Source: Odontocerum albicorne
Taxonomy: Eukaryota > Arthropoda > Insecta > Trichoptera > Odontoceridae
Direction: 5' to 3'
Length of the DNA: 64,000 bases
Assembly: GCA_949825065.1 (NCBI GenBank)
Contig: OX463855.1
Location: 41,178,301 to 41,242,300 of the forward strand
Shown here: piece by piece, positions 28,921-38,555 of the stretch
Layout: every line of letters starts with the position of its first letter
Position numbering within the stretch: the stretch's first letter is position 1
Notes under the pieces: model-generated
The model's input: the letters and a program-made list of their open reading frames with translations, nothing else
What the model was told of the DNA's origin: nothing
Database searches by the model: none
Made by a program: the position numbers and the translations under genes

Positions 28921-29547
28921 CCTTTCCCTTCCTGTGCTAAAAAAATTTGCGCGTTCCGGTGCTGTGTATTCAATACACATGTAAAAATGAGCTATTTAAA
29001 ATTGGAAAAAATAAGAATATTCATAGCCAATCGCTTAAATTAATTAAATTTTAAGTCAAAAGTGATAATAATTGAAATTTAATTTCTGAAAACATCGGCC
29101 GACGTTCACAAAACGGGCAGAGACCACCTCAAATGGATGCCTGAGAGCTACTGAGACGGACTAACACTGTGTATGTTATACCTCGAAGGAAGATACACAA
29201 TTGCGAACTGAGATTCTATTTCTTGCGTTCCCATATACCAAAGTAGAGTGAGATGCGAATAGCGTCGTTTCCTCCCTCATAGCAGTTTTTAGAATGAATA
29301 TACCTATGTCACACACTGGCACACGTTTGATTGTATTGGTGAATTTATTCCCGATTTTCATAAAATATCTCTGATGTGGCCGATAAGTGCTAATTATTAT
29401 TAATATTATTTTTTCATTCAATCCGTAAATGTATTACGGAGGAATACCTAAAATCTGAACCCAGTATTTATTATATTTATAGAGATATTAAAGTTTTTAG
29501 AAGCAATGTGTAGTAGTTACACATTGCTTCTAAAAACTTTAATATCT
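28921..29547 (+). mobile_element. T1 MITE, copy 3, with rearranged right end
   Basis: The left end CCTTTCCCTTCCTGTGC follows ATAA (a mutated TTAA). The interior follows the family to the GAAGCAATGTGTA segment. There the normal right end is replaced by a perfect inverted duplication (29483-29547). Confidence 0.65.
29483..29547. repeat. Perfect foldback, 30-bp arms with 5-base loop
   Basis: The left arm starts AGATATTAAAGTTTTTAGAA and the right arm is its exact reverse complement; the loop is GTAGT. It lies at the terminus of T1 copy 3. A further partial repeat of the right arm follows at 29553-29575. Confidence 0.85.
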
Positions 29548-29600
29548 AAAAATTTCTGCTTCTAAAAACTCTTAATGTCATTAGTAGAATAACAAAATAA

Positions 29601-29606
29601 TTTATT
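29601..29606 (-). other. Poly(A) signal of ISCA2
   Basis: The reverse complement reads AATAAA, 81 bases downstream of the ISCA2 stop codon. Confidence 0.5.
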
Positions 29607-29686
29607 ATTAAATATTCTAATATAGAGTTTCACAAAGTTCAAGCTGAGACCTTTGCTAAATTAATTAATTCATCTAATTTGTGGCA

Positions 29687-32600
29687 TTATTCAATTTTGA
29701 TAGAAAAGCTGGCACCGCAAGAGCATCCCTGCTCAGCCTGAGGATTCTTAACTACTCTAAAAGCTGACTTGATCAGCTCTTCATGGTAGTCCACAGTAGC
29801 GCCTTGGACGTATTCTAAAGACGTTTCATCTATCACCAGTTTAGCTCCATCCTTTTCAAATACTCTGAAATGAAATTCAATAATTAAATTATGATACAAG
29901 GTGAGTGGTAACTAATGCCACATATTGAAGCAGGTTATAGAAGTTATCAATACAAGCAATAAGAAAATATAACAATGATTTAACACTTAAATGAGAAAAA
30001 AATCTATAAACTAACTTAAATTAAAGTGACAGATCTGTTTCACTTGACAAAAGCATTGTCAAAATGTACTTAATGCATTGCTTACCTAGCTTATATAGCA
30101 AAACATTTTATAATCTACAATTTAAAACTAACAATGTATCGGACGTGTGCCGCCACCCGTGTTTGTGTGTGTATGTGATATGAGGAAAAGGACATTTAGG
30201 TGTAGATCTGTATATATATATATATATATAAAATTGATGTATTTGTCTAGTTCATCTGTGTATGAACCTTTTAGAAGACATTTGTATATGTAAATCTGCT
30301 ATAACTTGTCATGTAAACTCTGATATATGTTCTTGCATTTCCATATGTTAAAATATATGTTTGTTTGACTCCGATCGCATTCGCGACCGCACTGGAAATA
30401 TGTGACTTGCAAAGCTGTGCGATCGGAGTAGGTCGGGGCCCAGTCGGCGTAAGCAAGACCCAGACCCCGAAAGTTGTTGTATTTCGCGGGCAATGGGCGC
30501 TTGTGACGGCCGACTGACCATTAATATAGAGGGCCCCCCAATTTGGAAATCACTTCTCACTTCTTCGGAAAAATATAATTCTCAGTAATACCGACTTTAC
30601 CGTGTTTTTACTCGAGACCCGCTACCCTACATCGACTGGCTGAGAGGAATCTCTCCCTGCTTTTCTTCTTCTGCTGGATCTTCGATTCTACGAGCGCTAC
30701 GCGGCAACCATCCACCTATCTACAGTCTTTGTACCTGTCCGGTACAAACAATTTATTTTAAATAGGCACGGACTATTACTGTTACCGTTGGAAATGTTGT
30801 AAATCACCAGCCCTCATAAAACTTTAATACTACTGTACGGCACAGGTACAAAGACTGTAGCAATAGGTGGATAGCTGCTGCTCGATGCTCAGCTCATGGT
30901 GAAATTAGAAGGTCGGTGAGATGTAGAAGATATTCCTCTTAGGCAGGTAGTAGATGGTCGCAAATAAAAGACAGTAGACAGAGTGAACTGAGAATGTATT
31001 TTTTACATTTGACACTCCTTATGTGCAGCCAATCGCAAGCGCCTGTTTCCTCTCGTGCATGCAGTTATAACTTGCGAAATATCACAATTTTCGCAAGTTT
31101 TTCGCATGCATAGGCTGGCCGACTTTTGATACTGTCTCGCGATGGCCACGCATATTTTATCAACATCTATTGATAAAATATATAAAACTCGGGCAAAAAT
31201 GAATAGTATTTGATTTATGGTGACGATTATAATATTGCTTTTCTCATTATCTCAAAACAGGTTATTTGGAGTTGTCTGAGTAATGAATTGGACGATCGAT
31301 ATGTGCACAACACAGAGAAGGTGTATGATACAGGGCCCCGACTCTGATTATGTGACAGGGAAGTTAGGGGGATGAAGATTAAGTTTATGTCTGATTGATT
31401 TTGGTTTTATTATTATTTGTTAATGATTTATTGGATGTTTTATTTTAAACAATGAGAACAAATTACGTCTTACAATACTAAACAAACCATTTACGAGGGT
31501 GGTCCGATAAGTACTTAGCCTACAAAAGAATAACAAAAATTTTGGAAAAGTGGCGATTTATTTCTCAACATAATCTCCTTTGAGTTCGATACACTTAACC
31601 CAGCGATGCTCCAACTTCTTTAACCCGTCTGAAAAATACGTTTTCTGGAGGTCTGCAAAGTAGGCCTCCGTGGCGGTGATAACCTCCTCATTCGACTCAA
31701 ATTTCTGCCCGGCGAGTGACTTTTTCAAATTTGGAAACAAAAAGAAGTCGCACGGGGCCAAATCCGGAGAATACGGTGGATGGGGTAGCAATTCGTAGCA
31801 TAATTCTACCAATTTGGCCGTGGCGACGGCGGAGGTGTGAGCCGGTGTGTTGTCATGATGGAAGAGCACTTTTTTCTTCGCCAAATGGGGCCGTTTTTTC
31901 TGCAATTCGGCGTCGAATCAGCCCAATAATTCGGCATAATAGAGCCCTGTGACCGTTTTGCCCTTCTCCAGGAAGTCGATGTAGATCACACCTTTTGAAT
32001 CCCAGAAAACGGTGGCCATCACCTTTCCGGCCGATAGGACAGTCTTCGCCTTCTTCGGAGCACGTTCGCCGGGTGAAGTCCACTGTTTCGACTGTTCCTT
32101 GGTCTCGGGTGTGTACCAGTGTATCCATGTTTCGTCGACGGTCACGAAACGACGCAGAAACTCCTTCGGATTGCGCTTAAACATCGTCAAACACTGCTCT
32201 GAAGCGGTCTCACGGTTGCGTTTGTTGTCCGGAGTGAGCAAACGCAGCACCCATCGCGCCGACAGCTTTCTCATGCCCAATACTTCATGCAGGATATGAC
32301 CCACGCGGTCTTTTGAGATGCCTACTGTCTCAGCTATCTCGCGCACCTCCAATCGGCGGTCTGCCAATACGAGATCGTGGATTTTTGTCACTTTATCCTC
32401 CATGGTAGCCGTTTTCGGGGCACCTGGGCGTGGCTCATCAAAAACCGACGTGCGACAACGTTGAAACTCGTTAAACCAATTTTTGACGGTCGCCATCGAA
32501 GGAGAAGAGTCACCGTACACAGCATCCAATCGTTCTTTGATTTCGCTGCGCGATTTCCCTTTCAAAAACAAGAATCGTATCACCGACCAATATTGCTCTT

Positions 32601-33583
32601 TTTCCATTTTTCTCAAATCCGCAGACATGCTCGCTTCCACACGCGGTCAAAACAAAACTACGCGTCCGATTCGGCTGAAATTTTGACAGTAGCTGTCAAC
32701 GAGAATGTACTACACGATAAAAAATTGCTCTTGCAATAATGGTGCTATCGGGCGGTGAGGCTAAGTACTTATCGGACCGCCCTCGTAAATTTAATCAAAT
32801 GTACACATAGTGTTTGATAAATTTTAAAGTAATTATCATTATAAACATCAGAAATGTGTACATAGACAAAAAGATGTTTTTAGTAAGATGAAGAAAGGAG
32901 TTTTAAGATGGTTTGGACATGTGGAGAGAATTAATTATGAAAGAATGATTAAGCGAATATACAAGTCAGAAAGAAGTGCAGTGTAAGTGAAAAAGGCAGA
33001 CCGAAGAAAACACAACTGGACCAGATTTTAAAAAGGTTAAAGAGAAGTATGAATAATAGAAGATATTGCATGATGAGATGTATGAATGTGGAAGAGGCGA
33101 AAGTTGTGCGCTTAGATAGAACATTTTGGAGATATGTCCTCTCTGCCTACCCCGCAAGGGACCCGGAGTGATGATATGTATTATAGACAGTCAGTATGAA
33201 TGCTGTTAATGTCTATATCAAGTCATAAATTAAACGTAGGTTAAAACAAAATCAAATTAAATAAGAACGTAAAATTCAGTTACGAGGCCACAAATGCTAA
33301 AAATAAATTTAAAAAATTCTTACTTATCTTCCGATGAAATTGTATCATCTATATCAAATTTATATTGAAATCCCGAGCATCCGCCACCCTCGACTGATAG
33401 ACGCAAATGTGAATTAGAGCTTTGACATAATGTTTTTAATTTATTTATGCACTCATCGCTCAGCGACAGTCCTTTGCTGTTCTGTTGCGCATTCTGCGAA
33501 AGGTTTTGTACAGTTGAAAAATGTCGAAAACGGAGGTTTAAATTAATAAACGTTTTAACTAAATTGCGGAGAGATTGCACCAT
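29687..33583 (-). CDS. ISCA2: Iron-sulfur cluster assembly 2 homolog, mitochondrial, 2 exons
   Basis: Exons are 33583-33324 and 29864-29687 (minus strand), joined inside an AA|A codon with GTAAG and TTTCAG splice sites. They give 438 nt and 145 residues. The start is the ATG at 33583; the open frame extends upstream only through a TTG. The first 22 residues ([20 protein letters not shown], then HFS) are basic and amphipathic like a mitochondrial presequence. The A-type carrier domain carries the three conserved cysteines in [12 protein letters not shown] and [13 protein letters not shown]. Human ISCA2 is about 154 residues. The protein works with ISCA1 and IBA57 in building [4Fe-4S] clusters in the matrix. 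The 3.46-kb intron contains two LTRs, a mariner and a non-LTR tail, none of which touches the exons. Confidence 0.95.
30135..30746 (+). mobile_element. Solo LTR, family X
   Basis: 612 bp starting TGTATCGGAC and ending GTCCGGTACA (imperfect inverted ends with TG...CA). It has a perfect 5-bp target duplication AACAA (30130-30134, 30747-30751) and holds a TA microsatellite (30210-30231). No internal retrotransposon sequence adjoins, so it is the product of LTR-LTR recombination. A second copy, split by a LINE, lies at 45222-47619 on the minus strand. Confidence 0.8.
30834..31332 (-). mobile_element. Divergent LTR related to family X, facing the solo LTR
   Basis: On the minus strand it begins TGTATCATAC and ends GTGCCGTACA. 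It shares CTACAGTCTTTGTACCTGTG and CTGCCTAAGAGGAAT-type words with the X 3' part. The 5' part is strongly diverged and no target duplication is seen, so the left limit is approximate. Confidence 0.45.
31494..32785 (-). mobile_element. mariner element, family M3
   Basis: 1292 bp, TA on both sides (31492-31493, 32786-32787). The ends are CGAGGGTGGTCCGATAAGTA and a near-perfect inverted copy. It holds a transposase frame with a single stop. It lies in the ISCA2 intron in the same orientation as the gene. Confidence 0.9.
31558..32628 (-). pseudogene. mariner transposase with one in-frame stop
   Basis: The frame runs from ATG 32628 (or the internal ATG at 32607, [12 protein letters not shown]) to VEK at 31558. 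It has the helix-turn-helix region, [22 protein letters not shown] (first Asp), HHDNTPAHT (second Asp) and [12 protein letters not shown] (third Asp), with the normal 34-residue spacing. A single TGA at about 31918 lies between YYAELLG and [10 protein letters not shown]. Related frames would have CGA there, so this is probably a CpG transition. Otherwise the frame is uninterrupted. Confidence 0.88.
32876..33180 (+). mobile_element. Non-LTR N1 3' fragment in the ISCA2 intron
   Basis: Reads GTTTTAAGATGGTTTGGACA...GAAAAAGGCAGACCGAAG...TCTGCCTACCCCGCAAGG, the tail and 3' end of family N1, with stops in all frames. Confidence 0.6.
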
Positions 33584-33712
33584 ACTTGATTTTTTTGATT
33601 CGATTGTTGTTGTTAAATGCCACAACTGTCAAAAAACTTCTTCTTTTTCTTGAATAATGACCGTGAATTCTTTTGTATAGAGTATACGCCAGTGTCAAGT
33701 GATAATGTCAAA

Positions 33713-34795
33713 TAACATTCACACTGTATTACAATAGAATGAAACATTTATATTTTGCTCATGATAAAGCAATACCTCGTAAGCCACTTAATGCAGATTT
33801 TACAGGGGAAGCAAAACACTCCATAATATTAATTTTTTTTAATATATTTGGTATAATTAGGTTTTTTATACAATTTATATAAATAATTTTAATGTTAATT
33901 ATCCACTTTTATATTTTTTTTTACTTATGTGGGATACTAGGTATTGCTTCCACTAAAGTAATAATATTGTAGCTTGCAAATAATTGCTTTTAACAAATGC
34001 AATAATAATAATGTCTACTGTTACAATAAAAACACACACTTTGTACATTAGAATTTATTTAAAAATCACTATATAAAACAGGAATACGCAAAAATAGTTT
34101 TTATATTACATAATATGACCAAGATAATTGTTTTTAAAATATACAACATATGACCCAGTGAAGTAATACCCAACTATATAAAAAATCATCAAGAAGCAAA
34201 TGAAATATATATTATGTATCCATGAAGTTAAAAAAAGTGCATCCGTTTTTATTGGCTATAAGATTGTATAAAAAATATTTTAACTAGCTAAAATGTTCCC
34301 AGTACTTCTGGTTCAAATAGTTTATCATTTCCAATGTATTATTCATGAGGAAGGCAGTCATAGAAAGACGAACAATCTGGAGGAATGACTGATTTCAACC
34401 AGTGGGTGTGGCATTGATTAGTTCACAATCGATCCAAATACAGCTAGCTTATAATATGACAGCGGGCAATTTGGTCTAACTTGGCGTTAATTAGGTATGA
34501 GATCTGTCATTCTGTGAGTATGCTATGATCATCTCATGGCTAAACCAAAAGGTAACATGTGAGCAGTTTGCGGTGGAATGTGGTCAAGAGTTCATTATAT
34601 TTTTGACAGTTAATTAAGTTGATTCATTAAAAAAATATATAAATAAATTCTTGCCATACAGTCAGCTAATGGAATACCAAAAAGGAGCTCATGACATGTT
34701 CGATTGTTAAATATTCACTCGGAATAAAGTTGATTTAGCAATTCTTTATAAACAAATCAAAGATTTTCAAAAGATGGCCGCAAGTCTGTTTCAGT
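33713..34795. other. Intergenic AT-rich stretch
   Basis: Sequence upstream of ISCA2. TGTCAAA heptamers at 33627-33633 and 33706-33712 mark the likely promoter zone. Beyond that no gene, repeat array or known element is seen. Confidence 0.4.
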
Positions 34796-35350
34796 TTACT
34801 GATGTTTCAGGTCATTCTTATTATCAAACTGAAGGTGTATTGTCACAAAATTTAAACGAGGCATGACCATAGTTAGGTAAATGGCATTTACATCCATACT
34901 TGATTTCATATTCCACATGTCAAGTATGTTTTGCTGGCCAGACTTGACTCCAGCTAGAATAATTATACTCAAAATGGACCGCATCTTAATTTTATCAGTT
35001 TATTTGATGTCTCTATTTCATATATACTGTTTTTTTTTATATACGTATATATTTTTCGATTGAACTATTTTGTTTTAGAATATTTTAATAAAGAATTTTC
35101 AACATTCGGTAGGATTTACCGCTTGTTTCGCTCTTCCCTTTAAAACTGTAACGATGGTCGCTATCAGTGTAGCACGTGTCCTATTAGGACGTGCTGATGA
35201 TCTTGATATCGGCATCGTTATCTTCGTTTTCGCTGATTCTGCGTTACTTCTCGTACAGAATCATCAATATAGCGAATTGCTTATTTCTATAAGTCATGAT
35301 GATCTTGATTTGTTGTCTATAAATATGGACTCAGGAATGCGGATATAAAT
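34796..35350 (-). mobile_element. piggyBac transposase relic
   Basis: The minus-strand frame 34984-34796 (ILSIIILAGVKSGQQNILDM, MPRLNFVTIHLQFDNKNDL) resembles the start of the piggyBac DDD domain. The upstream part 35050-35350 has acidic, stop-broken remnants in the same orientation. Ends and catalytic aspartates were not found. Confidence 0.5.
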
Positions 35351-35993
35351 CGATAAGTGGACAGCAGGTAAATAAATAACAAAGTCTTGACAGTTGAATG
35401 GACGACAATAAAAGTATCTTTATTTCGCATAGTGCGGACAATTTATACCAGTGAGTGAATACATGGGATATATATATATCTGCCTTGCTCATGGACGGGC
35501 GGTAGGTTAATTATTTATATTTGGAGATGGCTAGCCAATTTGCGCGCTGTAAATAGTAAATATTGTCGTTGTTTGTAGTGTGTAACAATCATTGAATTCT
35601 TGATCGGTCAATGACCCTGTATGTTTAAATCAACAATAATTAATTTAATTTATTTGTGTTTTAACAATTCACTCGTTATTTTTGACAATTCATTTAGGTA
35701 GGTATACAGGCAGGTACAAAACCAAACATAGAATATTTTGCACCCATGTCGTAGAAGTTGAAGTAGATTTATTTTATTCTATTCCATTCCACCTTTTCTA
35801 GTGTAGTTTTGCCTTTCCCGTTCTGCATAGTGCTCACTATTGGTGGAAACTTCTCGCGGTATCCGATTCTAAAAAAAACCTTTAGTGTCAGTGTCACCAC
35901 CTAATCCATCTGTAGCCTCCTGATCATGTGATACTTCTCAATCACTTAAAAATGTGATCAGTTTGTCTATCGTCCATTTTAAAAAAATAAATA
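35351..35993. other. Intergenic, unassigned
   Basis: No coding frame or recognisable element; a short TA run at 35470-35480. Confidence 0.35.
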
Positions 35994-36298
35994 CAGTAAA
36001 GCATCGATTTTCCGAATACCGATCAACCGAAACTTCAAATTTGCGGCTGCTAGTATAGAAATTAAATTTTATGAAAACTTATCGTGTTTTATAGTATGTA
36101 TAGAATTGCAAATTGCTGTGGCGCTGCAGCGCTTCACCCCTCCCTGCCAACCGGCCTACGTGAGCAACCTCGCATCATTAATGGCGTGTGAGCCTTCACT
36201 TGTGACAGAGCCTTCACGTGTGACTATCGGTTATCTGAAAAATCAGTTATCTGAACAACCCCAGTCCCGAATTGTTTAGGATAATCGACGCTCTACTG
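35994..36298. mobile_element. pogo/Tigger-like MITE
   Basis: 305 bp, TA on both sides (35992-35993, 36299-36300). The ends are CAGTAAAGCATCGATTTTCC and the imperfect inverted copy GGATAATCGACGCTCTACTG. Inner TTATCTGAAAAATCAG-type repeats. No ORF. Confidence 0.7.
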
Positions 36299-36904
36299 TA
36301 ATGTAAAGAAGACTCAACAGCACAAAACAAACACAAAGTAAAACACAAAATACTTTTAAATTATTTATTTTTTATAAATAATAAAAATGCCTAACAGTTT
36401 CTATATGCCTTTTGAATTGTTAAGTTATTCAATTATGTCCACAATATTACACAAATTTAAATAAAAAATTTATTAATGAATAAATTATACTTACAAAATA
36501 ATATACGCCAATGTTAACGTGAATTACAATGTACACTGATGTTCCACACAATTTTAACCATAAATTTATCCCATGACTATCTCTCAATGCGGACTAATTG
36601 CAATGATGGAATGTCAAAGAAAGTTAATGTTATTATTTTATTATAAATTTATGGATATTTTCAAATTTTCAATAGTAATAGTAATTTAAAGTGAGAAAAT
36701 TACTCTTTTTAATCTGAGATATAAAAAGTATTATAAAAAAACAATTTAAATAGATTTTTTTCAATTTACAAACCACATGTGTGAAAAACGTTAATTTGTA
36801 CAATAATATAATAGGTACAAAGTTATCAAGAAATCGCTATTGCAGGAAAATGTTTTACAGATAACGATCAGAAACTCACATTTGACAGACTTGCAGCACA
36901 AATG
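36299..36904. other. Intergenic AT-rich stretch
   Basis: Very AT-rich; nothing recognised. Confidence 0.4.
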
Positions 36905-37080
36905 ATATAGTTAGATGGAGTAGGAAAAGAAGGCAGTACTGGTTTGACCATGTAGTTAGGATGGACAGTGGCAGGATCCCATACATAGTGGCACACGAGA
37001 TCCCCGCAAGACATCGACTGCTAGGAAGGACGCCTAAAAGGTGTCTAACAGCTGGTGTTTTGCAACACATCCAAGATCTA
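36905..37080 (+). mobile_element. Non-LTR reverse transcriptase C-terminal scrap
   Basis: Plus-strand frame RWSRKRRQYWFDHVVRMDSG...HRLLGRTPKRC fits the conserved W.xHV.RM...GR.PKR tail of non-LTR polyproteins. It is cut by mariner copy E. Confidence 0.5.
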
Positions 37081-38034
37081 CGAGGCATATCCAGAAAATA
37101 AGTGTACTGAATTTTTGTAGGTTACAATTTTTTTTATTTAAACAAAAAAATTACGTGGTTACCGTAGTACATATGTAAGCTATTTTTCGACATAGTCGCC
37201 ATTCCTCTCAATGCAGGTGGTGAAGCGGGGTATCAACTTTTTGATGCCTTCCTCGAAGTAGTTTCCCGCCAACCCCTCCGTCCACTTCTCCACCTCCTCC
37301 TTTAGCTCCTCGTCGGTTGAAAAACCTTTTTCCACCCATGTACAGCTTCAGGGAGGTAAAGAGATAGTAATCTGAAGGTGCTAGGTCAGGGGAATGCGCG
37401 GGATGGTTCAGGACATCCCATTTAAACGAGGCGAGCAGTTCCTTCGTGGCGTTGGTCGTGTGTGGTCTGGCATTGTCATGCAACAGGCAGACTCCTTTTG
37501 TCAGCATGCCTCTCCTCTTGTTCTGAATCGCCCTCCGCAATTTTTTTAGGGTCTCACAGTATCTTGCAGAGTTGATGGTCTCCCCTTGAGGCATATATTC
37601 AATTAAAATTATGCCTTGACAGTCCCAAAACACGGATGCCATGGTTTTCTTGGCTGAAATTGTGGTTTTGAACTTTTTGGCGGAGGGTGAAGAGGTGTGA
37701 CGCCACTGTTGAGACTGCCTTTTGGTTTCAGGCGTGTAGTGTGCAACCCAAGTTTCATCTCCAGTAACGATGGAGCGGAGAAATTCATCTCCATGGAGTT
37801 TGCAGCGCCTCAAAAACTCTTGCCTTTTTATAAAATTTCGCACTTGGCGGGAGATTGGGTTGACATTTTTCACGAAACGTGTTGTCGCGTCGACAGTTCT
37901 CAACGTACTGACCTCGAACCGGTCTCGTTGCGGAGGGGAAGGGTCAGGCTACACGGAAGTGTAGCCAACATGTCGAAAATAAAATCTATCCGGTCGTGAG
38001 AGCCTCAGTACACTTACTTTCTGGATACGCCTCG
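37081..38034 (-). mobile_element. mariner M1 copy E, internally deleted (deletion type 1)
   Basis: 954 bp, TA on both sides (37079-37080, 38035-38036). It shares with copy D the loss of the DNA-binding half and the 12-bp filler (CCTTTTTATAAA, 37823-37834). The minus-strand frame 37208-37903 keeps GDETW, HDNARPH and SPDLAPSDYYLF before a late frameshift at KRFFNRR. Confidence 0.92.
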
Positions 38035-38044
38035 TACATCAAAA

Positions 38045-38335
38045 ATACTATTTTAAATATAATATTTATAGTTAAGGCATTAACATTGTGGAGGTTTAAA
38101 GACATTATAATATGTTTTATCAAACACTGTTTATTCCACTTTTTGTAATGGTATAACCCTACCGGTTTCAAGGCTTTCACGTCATCATCAGGGGAGCATA
38201 AATAAGTCTTGTTTGTGCTCCCCTGATGATGAGGTGAAAACCTTGAAACCGGTAGGGTTATACCGTTTCAAAAAGTGGAATAAACAGTGTTTGATAAAAC
38301 AAATTACAACACAATTTTAAATAATTTTATTTATA
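38045..38335. mobile_element. Penelope-like termini in inverted, head-to-head pair
   Basis: Two terminal blocks face each other: 38115-38205 minus and 38212-38299 plus, with arms starting TTTTATCAAACACTGTTTAT. Each carries CTGATGA (38191-38185 minus; 38223-38229 plus) and GAAA boxes. The flanking sequence 38045-38114 also belongs to the family, since it matches 47985-48045 inverted. It lies about 220 bp downstream of the PIGH stop. Confidence 0.65.
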
Positions 38336-38555
38336 GACAAATTTCATCTTTACTATTGCTACGCATCTGTTTAATATGTAGTTGTTTCATTATTTAAATG
38401 GTTGAAATGTCTGCAATTTTTTTACCCGTTAAATATTTTTGTGTCAATTAAATAATAAGGTTGTTCATTTTTTAATAATACTGTAATTTGATATTTATAT
38501 GAAAACTACAATACAAAATTATGAGAAATTAGTTTAATTTTAATACTTATGTCTA

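Noticed and set aside
31716..32739. Plus-strand frames antisense to the M3 mariner
   Set aside because: Shadows of the transposase on the other strand.
33584..33625. Earlier ISCA2 start
   Set aside because: The frame is open to 33625, but the codon there is TTG; the first ATG at 33583 begins a good mitochondrial presequence.
35154..35348. 64-codon plus-strand frame
   Set aside because: The opposite strand fits the acidic leader of a piggyBac relic; the plus frame is probably its shadow.
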